Origin: Hyphomonadaceae bacterium
GTDB taxonomy: Bacteria > Pseudomonadota > Alphaproteobacteria > Caulobacterales > Hyphomonadaceae
Length of the DNA: 64,000 bases
Assembly: GCA_024743315.1 (NCBI GenBank)
Contig: JANSWU010000006.1
Location: 248,001 to 312,000 of the forward strand
Direction: 5' to 3'
The translations under genes were made by a program, and so were the position numbers. The notes beneath the pieces are model-generated. The model searched no databases and was not told where the DNA came from. It saw only the letters and a list, made by a program, of their open reading frames with translations. Numbering within the stretch: the first letter of the stretch is position 1; each line of letters begins with the position of its first letter. This document shows, piece by piece, positions 45,041 through 54,054 of this stretch.

Positions 45041-45217
45041 CAGACTTTCAATTTCGTAACGTCGCACCGAAACCCCAGCACAAACAGATGCTTAGATACT
45101 CCCGGATCACGCTGAATAGATTCGCTGCAGCGAATCAGTGCCTTCCCGCGCGTTAGTCCTTGCTTCTGAAGGTCGGGGGCTTATCCTTAGCGTAAACGTA
45201 AACAGTGAGGCCCTCCC

Positions 45218-46087
45218 ATGCGCTTTGAAGGCACCGAAAACTATGTCGCAACCGATGATCTGCGTGTCGCGGTCAATGCCGCGATTGAATTGGAGCGCCC
45301 GCTCCTGATCAAAGGTGAACCTGGTACGGGCAAGACCGTGCTTGCGATTGAAGTCGCCAAGGCGTTGGATTGCGAACTGATAGAATGGCACATCAAATCG
45401 ACTACGAAAGCGGCTCAGGGTCTTTACGAGTATGACGCGGTGTCGCGCCTGCGTGATGGTCAGATGGGCGAAGAGCGTGCCAAGGACGTCAAGAATTACA
45501 TCAAGAAGGGCAAACTGTGGGAGGCCTTCACCGCCAAGAAACGCCCCATCTTGCTGATCGACGAGATCGACAAAGCCGACATCGAATTCCCAAACGATTT
45601 GCTGCAAGAACTCGATCGCATGGAGTTTTACGTCTATGAGACCGATGAAACGATCAAAGCCAAGCAGCGCCCGATTGTGATCATCACCTCGAACAATGAG
45701 AAAGAATTGCCCGACGCCTTCCTGCGTCGCTGCTTCTTCCACTTCATCAAATTCCCGGACGAGCAGACGATGAAAGAAATTGTCGACGTCCACTATCCCG
45801 GCATCAAGGAAAAGCTCGTGTCTGATGCGCTGACGACGTTTTATTCCATGCGCGAAGTGCCAGGTATGAAGAAAAAACCATCGACGTCAGAACTGCTGGA
45901 TTGGCTGAAACTGTTGATGAATGAGGATGTGGATCTCGAAACCTTGCGTGAGCAGGATCCAGAGAAACTCACCCCGCCGCTGCATGGGGCATTGCTCAAG
46001 AATGAGCAGGACGTTGCCCTGTTTGAGCGTCTGGCTTTCCTCAATCGTCGCCAATCCGGCCCAAGCCCACGCGGCCCGGCAGGCTAA
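45218..46087 (+). CDS. MoxR-family AAA+ ATPase
   Basis: 289 residues. Walker A GEPGTGKT (about 34), Walker B PILLIDEIDKAD (about 108), sensor 1 IVIITSNNEKELPDAFLRR with the Arg finger. MoxR ATPases act as chaperones, often with a VWA-domain partner encoded next to them; the gene that follows here is on the other strand (tlyA), so no partner is visible. Stop overlaps convergent tlyA by 4 bp. Confidence 0.93.
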   Translation: MRFEGTENYVATDDLRVAVNAAIELERPLLIKGEPGTGKTVLAIEVAKALDCELIEWHIKSTTKAAQGLYEYDAVSRLRDGQMGEERAKDVKNYIKKGKLWEAFTAKKRPILLIDEIDKADIEFPNDLLQELDRMEFYVYETDETIKAKQRPIVIITSNNEKELPDAFLRRCFFHFIKFPDEQTMKEIVDVHYPGIKEKLVSDALTTFYSMREVPGMKKKPSTSELLDWLKLLMNEDVDLETLREQDPEKLTPPLHGALLKNEQDVALFERLAFLNRRQSGPSPRGPAG

Positions 46088-46815
46088 GCTTTTACTGCGT
46101 AGATCAAGCGCTCGGCATTGCCGTCGCCGCCCTTGATTGGGCTGTTGGCGCGGGCGTGCACGCTCCAGCCCTGATTGGATAGCCAGTCGCAGAATGTATC
46201 TTCAGCGCGCTCTGTGGCGGCGGTATCGGTGACGATCCCGCCTTTGCCGACATATTCGCGACCAACCTCAAATTGGGGTTTGAACAGCGCGATGAGGTCC
46301 GCGTTCTGAGCCGCAAATGAGAGCGGCGTGCCGAGCAGTTTGTTCAGAGAAATGAAACTCGCATCACAGACCAGGATTTGCGGCGTCCCAACCTGATCCT
46401 GCGTTAAGCCGCGCGCATCGGTGGCTTCCAGTGAGATGACGCGCGGGTCTGCCCTGAGGCGGGCGTGTAATTGATCTCGCCCAACATCGACGGCGACCAC
46501 CGAACTAGCGCCGTTTTCCAACAGGACCTCAGTGAATCCCCCCGTCGAGGCGCCAATATCAAGACAGTGTGCGCCGCGCGGGTCAATGTCGAATTCCAAA
46601 AGCGCCGCCGCCAGCTTGAGTCCGGCCCGGGAAACCCAGGGATGCGCGGGCGCAGCCTCAATCTTGGCGGTGGCAGAAATCTTCTCAGAGGCTTTTGTCA
46701 GAACGCGTCCGCTAACCGTCACACGGCCCGCGTCGATCGCCGCCTGGGCACTCGCCCGGCTCTGGAAATGGCCAAGCGCGACAAGCACCTTGTCTGCGCG
46801 ATCCTGCTTATCCAT
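46084..46815 (-). CDS. tlyA: TlyA-family rRNA methyltransferase
   Basis: 243 residues from ATG at 46815. N-terminal S4 RNA-binding domain (DRADKVLVALGHFQSRASAQ, then DAGRVTVSGRVLTKAS), then an FtsJ-like methyltransferase with LDIGASTGGFTEVLLENGA, a VAVDVGRDQL acidic site and LFKPQFEVGREYVGKGG. In other bacteria TlyA 2'-O-methylates cytidines in 16S and 23S rRNA. In many alphaproteobacteria it lies by dxs; here it does not. Confidence 0.93.
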   Translation of the reverse strand: MDKQDRADKVLVALGHFQSRASAQAAIDAGRVTVSGRVLTKASEKISATAKIEAAPAHPWVSRAGLKLAAALLEFDIDPRGAHCLDIGASTGGFTEVLLENGASSVVAVDVGRDQLHARLRADPRVISLEATDARGLTQDQVGTPQILVCDASFISLNKLLGTPLSFAAQNADLIALFKPQFEVGREYVGKGGIVTDTAATERAEDTFCDWLSNQGWSVHARANSPIKGGDGNAERLIYAVKA

Positions 46816-46892
46816 CACTGCAAATGGCTCCGTGCCCCGCAAACCAGGTGTCCCGCGTTTGCCTTAAGCGTCTGTTTTGAGGTCCGTAAAGT

Positions 46893-48539
46893 CTAATCAA
46901 GCGACTTCGCGACGCGAAAGCCGATGCGTTCATCACGGCGACTGGCAGGCTCGGCCCCGCGCATGGCGGAGCGAACATAAGATGGCACCTTGCTGTAATC
47001 ACCACCGCGGACCGGTCGAGAGCACCCTTCACTGCCGGGTATGGCAGCACCGGTCTTCGGCAACCCCGCATAGGAATTGCGGAAGCAATCGGCCGTCCAT
47101 TCGGCGACATTGCCATGCACCTCATGCAGGCCAAACGCATTCGGGGGGTAAGAACCAACAGCCGTAGGCATACGCAAATACGGCCCACCCACAGGCTTTC
47201 GGTCATAACTGCGCTGGCCATTATAATTAGCCTGTTCGCTGGATATTCCATCGCCCGTCGAAAACGGGGTCGTGGTTCCAGCCCGCGCGGCATATTCCCA
47301 TTCTGCCTCTGACAGCAGGCGATAGGGTGTGCCCTCAACTTTCGAGTTGAGCCAGGCAATATAGGCTTCGGCATCGCCTGCATTCACATTCATCACGGGT
47401 CGGTCATCAAGGGCCCAGAGGGGATCTTTGCGCAGGTCTGCAGCAGGATCATGCGCGCATCCACCATCGGCGATGCAGGCACGATATTCCCCGAAAGAGA
47501 CTTCGAACTTGCCGGCTGCGAAGCGCTCGATGGTGACTTCTCTTTGCGGGCCTTCATTGTCAAATCGACCCGACTCATTGGCGGGCGAGCCCATTATGAA
47601 CGTGCCTTCTGGAATCACCACCATTTCTGGACAGGCGTCGCAGTCTCGAAAGGTCGAGAAGTCGGAGAGGATTGGGTCCGCTTCTGGCGCCGGAGGTGTT
47701 TGATCACTTGCGCCCATGTCCCGCCCCGTCGCGCCAGGCTCGATACTGATAGCTGTGTTGATCACCGCCGGCGCGGGTCTCGAACAATCGCCAAAACAGA
47801 AATCGTCGCCAATCAGGCCCGAATTATAGAAGGGCGTTTGTGCCCCACCCGTCGCGCGATTGACCTGATCAGCGACCCGTTTGAAGACCTGTTCGGCGAT
47901 CAACCCATCCTGGCGGATGACCTGCGCCAGGGCCGCTGTATAGGGCGAATTGCTTCCAGCCCCGTCTGTGGCGGTAAAGCCAGGCTCTGTCGAGTACGAC
48001 ACCAATAGGCCCCGCGACCTTGCCACCGGAGCGAGACCACCGGATCCGGCCGACCGGCTCGAGCTTGGCAGCGGATTGTTTCGGCAGGCATCGAGGATCA
48101 CGAAATTCACGCCATTGCCGGCCGATCGTACATGCTGCAGGGCCTGACCAAGCCGCGGCGCTTGCGCCCAGATGTCCTGTTCGGTGCGCGCATTCGTATC
48201 CACGGGAATGAGGTAATTATAGCCTTCTGATTGGACACCGTGACCGGCAAAATATATCAAACCCACCGCATCCGGTCCGGCCTGGCGAAGCCGCGCACCA
48301 TGCCCCGCGAACGCATCTTCCATTTCGTCTTCTGTGGCATTGAGCAACAACGTAACCTGAAAGCCAACATCTTCGAGCGCGCCTTTCATCAAGCGGGCAT
48401 CGTTTTCCGGATTCAACAGGGCCCAGCCTGTGGTTTCATATTTGCTGTTACCGATGACCAGCGCGATGCGGTCTTCCGCCATCGCGAGCACCGGAAACAA
48501 GATTGCCAGACAAATCGAAATCAGCGCGCGCATCATCAT
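46893..48539 (-). CDS. exported caspase-like protein fused to a SUMF1/FGE-type domain
   Basis: 548 residues. Signal peptide ending at about AMA (21). Residues 23-250 are a peptidase C14 (caspase-like) domain: [11 protein letters not shown], catalytic His100 in [10 protein letters not shown] and Cys152 in [11 protein letters not shown]. Residues about 305-545 are a SUMF1-type (C-type lectin-like) domain: [41 protein letters not shown], and [19 protein letters not shown]. The two Cys that make formylglycine in true FGE are absent (K and V at those places), so this part probably binds rather than catalyses. GGAGTG precedes the ATG run. A lipoprotein gene follows the same strand upstream. Confidence 0.93.
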   Translation of the reverse strand: MMMRALISICLAILFPVLAMAEDRIALVIGNSKYETTGWALLNPENDARLMKGALEDVGFQVTLLLNATEDEMEDAFAGHGARLRQAGPDAVGLIYFAGHGVQSEGYNYLIPVDTNARTEQDIWAQAPRLGQALQHVRSAGNGVNFVILDACRNNPLPSSSRSAGSGGLAPVARSRGLLVSYSTEPGFTATDGAGSNSPYTAALAQVIRQDGLIAEQVFKRVADQVNRATGGAQTPFYNSGLIGDDFCFGDCSRPAPAVINTAISIEPGATGRDMGASDQTPPAPEADPILSDFSTFRDCDACPEMVVIPEGTFIMGSPANESGRFDNEGPQREVTIERFAAGKFEVSFGEYRACIADGGCAHDPAADLRKDPLWALDDRPVMNVNAGDAEAYIAWLNSKVEGTPYRLLSEAEWEYAARAGTTTPFSTGDGISSEQANYNGQRSYDRKPVGGPYLRMPTAVGSYPPNAFGLHEVHGNVAEWTADCFRNSYAGLPKTGAAIPGSEGCSRPVRGGDYSKVPSYVRSAMRGAEPASRRDERIGFRVAKSLD

Positions 48540-48682
48540 TTGCGTTCACTCCATTTGGTGCTTTTTGGTGATCTGTCCCACACCAACGCACTCGCCCCCG
48601 CTCCCAGACTTGAGCATATTACAGAGCCGTCATCCAGAGGTATTGTGTCAGGCTTTGGACACCCGAGAAGAACTCGCGGTGA

Positions 48683-49975
48683 TTATTGGCGCACAGGCGG
48701 TTGTTCAGGTGGGGCTTCGGGCAGTGGCTCAGGCACGACCGCCGCCGCCAAGGGTGGCTCATCGAATGGCGATAATGTGCGCATTGCAGGCGCAGAGGCC
48801 GCACTGCTCGATGCCCCAATATTCGAAGTCAGAAATTCTGCGTCTTCGACGGTCAGCCTGCCATTAGCGACCCCCCGCATGATTTCAGTCCGGGCGCGCT
48901 GCATCTCGACCTGCATCTCATTCGCGTTCTCGAGCCGCGTAATATAAGTGTCCATAACCTGCTTGCAGCGATCCGACAGAGCCGTCTCGCCTTCCGTATC
49001 GACATAGCGCAAATGCTCGAAACAGAGCTGCACGCCATAGTCGTTCTGGATCAGCGACATGGTGATGTCGCGGACGGCCTGGGCAACCGCGTATGAAGGT
49101 GGATAGGCTGGCGTAGCTGGCCACGACCCCGTCACGCCGCCGGCGCTGGAATCGCGGGCTGAGGGCGCTGTATCCGCGAGGCGATTCGAGGTTTCTTCTG
49201 TGGCCGCCGCCGCGGCTTGTGAGTTCGACAAAGCGCGGCGCCGGGCCCGCAAATCACTGATTTCCTGACCGCGGCGTTCAACCGCTTCGCCGGAGCATCC
49301 CGGGGTCTCCGGGCTGCCAAAACACTGATCGTTCACGCCTTCGAGTACCGCGATTTCATCTTCGACTTGAAGGATTTCGTTCGACAGACGCGTTTGCTCC
49401 GCAGAAGCGATCGCGGCGCGTTGCAAATATTGCTCGCGAAAGTCCATGCCGCTGCCCGAAGAGGCGCTGACCACGGCATCGCCGCCTTTGACTGCGCCGG
49501 TGAGCTGCTCGATTGCAAGGAGTGCAATCATATTGGTCTGGAACCGTCGCAGCATGATCGAATACTGCTCCTCGGACAGGCCGTTCATATAAGCTTCGCA
49601 GACGCGGTAGAATCCGTCACGCAGCGTCTGAATGGTCTGTGTCCGCAAACCGATATTTGCAGCGGCTTCAGATACACCGCCCTCCGCCGATACCGCATTG
49701 GAAATATCTGAGACGCTGACACCGGCCTGAGCGGCAATCGCGGACAGCGCGTCTGGCGCGGGTTCGGCGCAAACAACACGAATATCTTTGTCAGATCTCT
49801 TATTCGACAGGACCGCCCGCTGCTCGGCGTCAATGAACACTCCGGCCGGTGCAAATCCTTTTCCATTCAGCCCAGACCCCAGCGTCTCTTTCTTATTGAC
49901 GGCGGCGAGATTTCCCACCGACGCGCACGCCGAAAGGCAGAGTGCGCTGAGCGCCAACATGCTGATACGAAACAT
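48683..49975 (-). CDS. coiled-coil lipoprotein upstream of the caspase-like gene, unknown family
   Basis: 430 residues, lipobox LSAC (Cys17). Residues about 60-190 are helical with VCAEP and RVCEAYMNGLSEEQYSIMLRR (shortened), then a coiled coil (SAEQTRLSNEILQVEDEIAV; VERRGQEISDLRARRRALS) split by a Cys pair (NDQCFGSPETPGCSG), a Ser/Ala-rich linker, a second helical part, and a Pro-rich tail (PEPLPEAPPEQPPV). Not recognised. A 143-bp gap separates it from the caspase-like gene downstream, so cotranscription is possible, not certain. GGAGGA precedes the ATG. Confidence 0.75.
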   Translation of the reverse strand: MFRISMLALSALCLSACASVGNLAAVNKKETLGSGLNGKGFAPAGVFIDAEQRAVLSNKRSDKDIRVVCAEPAPDALSAIAAQAGVSVSDISNAVSAEGGVSEAAANIGLRTQTIQTLRDGFYRVCEAYMNGLSEEQYSIMLRRFQTNMIALLAIEQLTGAVKGGDAVVSASSGSGMDFREQYLQRAAIASAEQTRLSNEILQVEDEIAVLEGVNDQCFGSPETPGCSGEAVERRGQEISDLRARRRALSNSQAAAAATEETSNRLADTAPSARDSSAGGVTGSWPATPAYPPSYAVAQAVRDITMSLIQNDYGVQLCFEHLRYVDTEGETALSDRCKQVMDTYITRLENANEMQVEMQRARTEIMRGVANGRLTVEDAEFLTSNIGASSSAASAPAMRTLSPFDEPPLAAAVVPEPLPEAPPEQPPVRQ

Positions 49976-50051
49976 AACGTCCTCCTCCGAATTGGGAGAG
50001 GACGCGAGATTATGAATTTAGTCAAGCTGGACAGTGCCTTATAGGGGAATC

Positions 50052-50762
50052 TTAAGGCAGCGCATCAAACCACAGTTGAAGCGCCTGTGTCTCCCGCAGG
50101 CGATTGGCGCGAACCTGCATTGCTTCGGCATCTTCACCCCATTGCTCGATTTGCCAGTCTTCATCCACACACGAAGCGGATAAAGCCTGTCCGGCATCCA
50201 GCGCCCCGCGCTCCACCGCCAGCGCGAGAACGGCTGAGCCCAAAAGACTGCAGCCCCATGTCAGCGCCGTGAGCCGAAAATCATCAAGCCCGAGCGCATA
50301 GTCTCTGACGGCATCCAGGCTTGCTTGCGGTTGCGGGCTCGCCATCAACCCTATTACGGGCACAAGAACGACCCCAAGTTCCTTACCAACCCATTCGCGC
50401 CAGGGCTGCCACGCCGCCTCTTGTCGTTCGCGCAGCTCGCTCGGCGTTTCGGCAAGATAACAGGTCACGTCGGTGCCGGCATATCGCGACAGCTCATCCG
50501 CCAAGTCTGCTCGTGTTTCAGGCGTTCGATCCAAAGCGACATTGGCGAGGCGGGTGAGGGTCATACCTTGCAGATCGAGGATTTCGCCTTGAGTGTGCCA
50601 CTCATGCGCGATGGCGCCGGCCAGCGCCTCGCTGGGCAGGATAAGCGGGGCTTTCGCGGGCGTCTTGATCGGTCGGCCATCAAGCTCGACCGCGAACCCG
50701 GCTTCAGAGGGTGCAACCGAAGCCACTTTGTAAAAACGCTTTGGCAATGTGACTTTGTCCAT
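50052..50762 (-). CDS. ATP12-family F1-ATPase assembly chaperone
   Basis: 236 residues, full length. KRFYKVASVAPSEAGFAVELDGRP (in part), TPAKAPLILPSEALAGAIAHEW and LTALTWGCSLLGSAVLALAV are ATP12 signatures. In mitochondria ATP12 binds the F1 alpha subunit; the alphaproteobacterial homologue is presumed to do the same. Its ATG overlaps the stop of the HAD gene by 1 base. Confidence 0.93.
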   Translation of the reverse strand: MDKVTLPKRFYKVASVAPSEAGFAVELDGRPIKTPAKAPLILPSEALAGAIAHEWHTQGEILDLQGMTLTRLANVALDRTPETRADLADELSRYAGTDVTCYLAETPSELRERQEAAWQPWREWVGKELGVVLVPVIGLMASPQPQASLDAVRDYALGLDDFRLTALTWGCSLLGSAVLALAVERGALDAGQALSASCVDEDWQIEQWGEDAEAMQVRANRLRETQALQLWFDALP

Positions 50763-51430
50763 CAGGCCACCTGTGCTGCAAATTGATCAAGGCTGGTATT
50801 CAGCGTGGTGAAATCATGATGAATTTCGTGTGCGCCAACTTGGCTAAGTTCCTGTGCCTCGCCGAACCCCCAACTGACGCCAAGCGTGCGAATCCCAGCG
50901 TTCAATCCCATGCGGATATCATGCACCGCGTCGCCAATGATCAGAGATTGATGCGGCTCTGCCCCGAGCGCCGCCATCGCTTGTTCGCACATGAAGGGGT
51001 GCGGCTTGCCGGGCCCATCATCAGCACACCAGATTGTATCGAAATAGTCTTCCAGCGGATGCATCTCAAAAATGGCGCGGATCCCGCGATGCGATTTACC
51101 GGTGGCCATCGCGATCAACCAGCCATCTTGAGCCAGCCGATCGAGGGTCTCCTGCGCGCCTTCATAGAGCGGCTCTTTGAAATCCGCTTCCGCCCGCCGC
51201 GCCACAAAGGCCTGGCGATAGGCTTCGGTGAGCTTTGGAATATCCGTGCCTTCCGGCGCCAGGGTTCGGCAGGCTTCTTCCAAGCCAAGGCCAACAATCT
51301 TGCGGGTTTGCTCATAGGACGGCGGCGACAAATCCATGGATTCGAAACACCGCTCCATGGCGGTTTGGATCACCTCGCGGCTGTCCACGATGGTGCCGTC
51401 CATATCCCAGATGGCGAGTTTGAGAGTCAT
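50762..51430 (-). CDS. HAD-family phosphatase linked to ATP12
   Basis: 222 residues of HAD subfamily IA. LAIWDMDGTIVDSREV is motif I, MATGKSHRGI motif II, DDGPGKPHPFMCEQA motif III, and LIIGDAVHDIRMGLNAGI motif IV. Phosphoglycolate-phosphatase-like; a HAD gene next to ATP12 (often after rluC) is a common alphaproteobacterial arrangement. Substrate unknown. Confidence 0.93.
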   Translation of the reverse strand: MTLKLAIWDMDGTIVDSREVIQTAMERCFESMDLSPPSYEQTRKIVGLGLEEACRTLAPEGTDIPKLTEAYRQAFVARRAEADFKEPLYEGAQETLDRLAQDGWLIAMATGKSHRGIRAIFEMHPLEDYFDTIWCADDGPGKPHPFMCEQAMAALGAEPHQSLIIGDAVHDIRMGLNAGIRTLGVSWGFGEAQELSQVGAHEIHHDFTTLNTSLDQFAAQVA

Positions 51431-51439
51431 GCGCGCCGT

Positions 51440-51826
51440 TTAGGCGGCAGCGGCTTTTCTCGCAACCAGTCTTTGCCAGATCAGGAAGAGCGGCACGCTG
51501 AGTTCGATGATCATGCCGGCAAATTGGCGATCCATACCAGGCCCAATGGTGGAATACGACAAGTAGCGCGCCAGCCCGCCCAGAAAAATGGCGGCGCAAA
51601 TGAAAGCCAGCAGAGGGCCTTGCGTTTCAACGTTGGGTATGGCCCACCAGATCAACATGGTGACCAACAGATAGATGGCCGACAAATACCGAAACTGATT
51701 GTCGAGCGCAGCAGAGAATCCGCCTTCCGGCATATATGCCGCGGCGCCATTCAGGATCCCTGTCACGGCAAAGAAAAGCGGCACGAGAGAGAATATCCCG
51801 AGCGCGATTTGTAACCCCAATTTCAT
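51440..51826 (-). CDS. DUF4345-type membrane protein
   Basis: 128 residues with four hydrophobic segments; ALDNQFRYLSAIYLLVTMLIWW and FLGGLARYLSYSTIGPGMDRQ resemble the DUF4345 pattern. Function unknown. It sits between the SDR and HAD genes with gaps of 3 and 9 bp, so it is in the same operon. Confidence 0.8.
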   Translation of the reverse strand: MKLGLQIALGIFSLVPLFFAVTGILNGAAAYMPEGGFSAALDNQFRYLSAIYLLVTMLIWWAIPNVETQGPLLAFICAAIFLGGLARYLSYSTIGPGMDRQFAGMIIELSVPLFLIWQRLVARKAAAA

Positions 51827-51829
51827 CGA

Positions 51830-52639
51830 TCAAACCTCCACGATGCTGGACGAGATCTCCTCTGCGCGGGTTTCAAACGCCGCCTTGGTCTCGCCGCCAT
51901 CGGTGGCACAGACCAGATAGCCGCCGCCTTGTCCAATCTTGCTCATGATCGCCGGCCACATGACTTCCGGGCGCTTGGCCTCGTCCCACATTTTGGAAAT
52001 GGAAGGGTCCATATGTCGAACGCCGCCAAACCGGTCCGGGCGGGCTTTCGCCCCGTCCCAGATCTTGGTGTTGAGCAAGCCGGGGCAAAGGATCGTGGTG
52101 TCAATGCCCTGCCCGGCCAGTTCGCCGCGCAGAGCCTCCCCCACCGCAAAGGTGCCGTGCTTGGTCGTCGCATAAAGCGGAAAATCGCCCTCAGGAGACC
52201 TGAGCGATGCCGACGAAGCTGTGATCCCGACATGGCGGGGTCCCTCAGCGTCTGCCATCAGGGGCACAAAGGCCTGCGCCGTCCAGATCACGCCCCGAAC
52301 ATTGACGTCAAAGCCCCATTCGATGGCCTTGGCTTTGCCGGTGAGGATCGGCGAGCCAACCCCGACCCCAGCATTGATCCAGAGCAGGCTGAGCGGTCCG
52401 TGGGCTTTCGCCGCTTCGGCTGCCGCCAGGCAGGCATCGCGGTCCGAAACGTCAAAGACCAGCGGAAACGCACCATCGCCAAGCTCCCCTGCAACACGCT
52501 CTGCCGCCTCTGCGCGAATGTCCTGCACGCCGACCCGCAAGCCCGCCTCGGCCAGCTTCCGCGCCAGCATTTCACCAATCCCGTCCCCTGCCCCGGTCAC
52601 GATGGCGAGTTTGTCCTTATAGGCGCTCAGGTCAGTCAT
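51830..52639 (-). CDS. short-chain dehydrogenase/reductase
   Basis: 269 residues. AIVTGAGDGIGEMLARKL is the nucleotide-binding motif; WINAGVGVG replaces the common NNAG; catalytic Ser in VGITASSASL and Tyr/Lys in LYATTKHGTFAVGEAL. GVQDIR after beta 2 carries an Asp favouring NAD. Substrate unknown. Its start lies inside the end of the beta-propeller lipoprotein gene (8-bp overlap). Confidence 0.92.
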   Translation of the reverse strand: MTDLSAYKDKLAIVTGAGDGIGEMLARKLAEAGLRVGVQDIRAEAAERVAGELGDGAFPLVFDVSDRDACLAAAEAAKAHGPLSLLWINAGVGVGSPILTGKAKAIEWGFDVNVRGVIWTAQAFVPLMADAEGPRHVGITASSASLRSPEGDFPLYATTKHGTFAVGEALRGELAGQGIDTTILCPGLLNTKIWDGAKARPDRFGGVRHMDPSISKMWDEAKRPEVMWPAIMSKIGQGGGYLVCATDGGETKAAFETRAEEISSSIVEV

Positions 52640-53975
52640 TCTCGGGGATCCTTACCAAATCATGCGGGCCGCGCATCACGGCCTGGGTTTTGTTTTGCGC
52701 GATCAATTGGCCATCCTCAATCGAAAAGAAATCTATAAAGCCGCGTAAGCGATCCGGGCCTTTGCGGCGATGGAAGGTGGCAACCGCGAGATTGGTTCCG
52801 GTCTCGTCGAAAATTACGTCTTCCGGGAGCACGCCTGAGGCGCGGATCTCGTCCAGTTTCTCAATCGCGCCGGTCTCGGGATCTAGTGAAAGCAGCATCA
52901 ATGAATATTGCCGTCGATGTGGCCAGAAGGCGAGCGGCGGTAATTGCGGTAGATAGGTCCGCTCCATGGCAATCGAAGCGATCAGCGTCCCATCATCTGA
53001 GAGCTCAACGCCTTCCGCGAACCGGCCAACTCGAACCTGATCAATCACGCGGGCAGGTGTGGTATCCGACGCCGGCGCGATTGAGAAGACTTGTCCGCCG
53101 CGCTGGGTCAGCATGGCGATGGAGGAGTCATAAGCATTTACATCCGTGACGATCAGGTGTTTGCCATTCGGGGTCCATTTCATCGTCGAGAGACGCACGC
53201 CAAATTCGATCGGGTCGCCAATCTTCTCGACTTCTTGCGGTCGCTGGTCGAGATCCAGGATCATGCGATAGAATTGTACGCGCTTATTCCCGATATTGGC
53301 GGCAAAAGTGACACCGTCTGGCGCGACGACGATCGTGCGAACACGCTTCTCCGCGTCTTCCGGCAAGTAAGGTGCTTCGAGATCAAACACCCGGCGATCC
53401 TCGACCGTGCCGTCTGGCAACACTGAAAACGTAACCAGTTCCGCGCCTGTGTCTTCAGTCGCGATATAGAGCAGCGGGAAAGCCTCCGGCGCTTCTACCG
53501 ATTGAGGGACTGAGCCAATGGCTTCGACCATCTGGTGCTGGACCAGTTCGGTCTCATCGACCGCAAACACGAATAGCCGCGAGGCGGCTGGCATGTCGTA
53601 ATAGACATTCTCGACCTGCTCGATGCCGGGGTCGAGATCGCCTCGCGTTTCAACGACATAGGCAAACCGGCCATCTGGCGAGATATCGAGAATTTGCGGC
53701 CAGGAAATCACGGAATTGGGCGCTGCAACCGCCGCTTTTGGCTGACCCGCTTCAAACAGCGTCAATTCATCCTGCATACCTGGAAACGGTTCCAGTCGGT
53801 TATCGGCATAAGCGGTGCCTGCCATACTGGCATCCGAAAGCGCCAGGAAGCGCCCCTCAAACGTCCCGGGCGTCTCTGCAAAGCCCGGATCATCACTCGA
53901 AAAGTCTCCGAGCGACGCGCATGCGGCGAGGCCAATCACAAGACCGCCTGACAGGCCCCATCTCAACATCGACAT
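52632..53975 (-). CDS. beta-propeller lipoprotein, unknown function
   Basis: 447 residues from ATG at 53975; lipobox LAAC (Cys19). The rest has several YVTN/WD-like blades (ILDISPDGRFAYVVETRG, TIVVAPDGVTFAANIGNKRV, MKWTPNGKHLIVTDVNAY, VIFDETGTNLAVATFHRRKG), so a periplasmic beta-propeller of the lactonase-like class is likely. No catalytic residues assigned. First gene of the operon that runs to ATP12, divergent from a TetR gene. Confidence 0.8.
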   Translation of the reverse strand: MSMLRWGLSGGLVIGLAACASLGDFSSDDPGFAETPGTFEGRFLALSDASMAGTAYADNRLEPFPGMQDELTLFEAGQPKAAVAAPNSVISWPQILDISPDGRFAYVVETRGDLDPGIEQVENVYYDMPAASRLFVFAVDETELVQHQMVEAIGSVPQSVEAPEAFPLLYIATEDTGAELVTFSVLPDGTVEDRRVFDLEAPYLPEDAEKRVRTIVVAPDGVTFAANIGNKRVQFYRMILDLDQRPQEVEKIGDPIEFGVRLSTMKWTPNGKHLIVTDVNAYDSSIAMLTQRGGQVFSIAPASDTTPARVIDQVRVGRFAEGVELSDDGTLIASIAMERTYLPQLPPLAFWPHRRQYSLMLLSLDPETGAIEKLDEIRASGVLPEDVIFDETGTNLAVATFHRRKGPDRLRGFIDFFSIEDGQLIAQNKTQAVMRGPHDLVRIPEND

Positions 53976-54001
53976 ATCTATCTCCAAATCTCTTTCCCTA
54001 T

Positions 54002-54019
54002 CGAAAATGAACCTTTTCG
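54002..54019. promoter_or_regulatory. dyad between TetR gene and beta-propeller operon
   Basis: CGAAAA at 54002-54007 and TTTTCG at 54014-54019 are perfect reverse complements with a 6-bp spacer. The site is 27-44 bp upstream of the lipoprotein operon start and 36 bp or more before the TetR start at 54055, the usual place for an autoregulatory TetR operator. Confidence 0.5.
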
Positions 54020-54054
54020 TTTACAAGTCAAGGGAATTGCGCGACTTTGTGTCT

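Noticed and set aside
45107-45793. 228-residue minus-strand open frame opposite MoxR
   Set aside because: The MoxR Walker motifs are in the plus strand frame; the minus frame has no recognisable feature.
46893-47600. True formylglycine-generating enzyme activity for the SUMF1-type domain
   Set aside because: Both active-site cysteines are replaced, so catalysis is unlikely.
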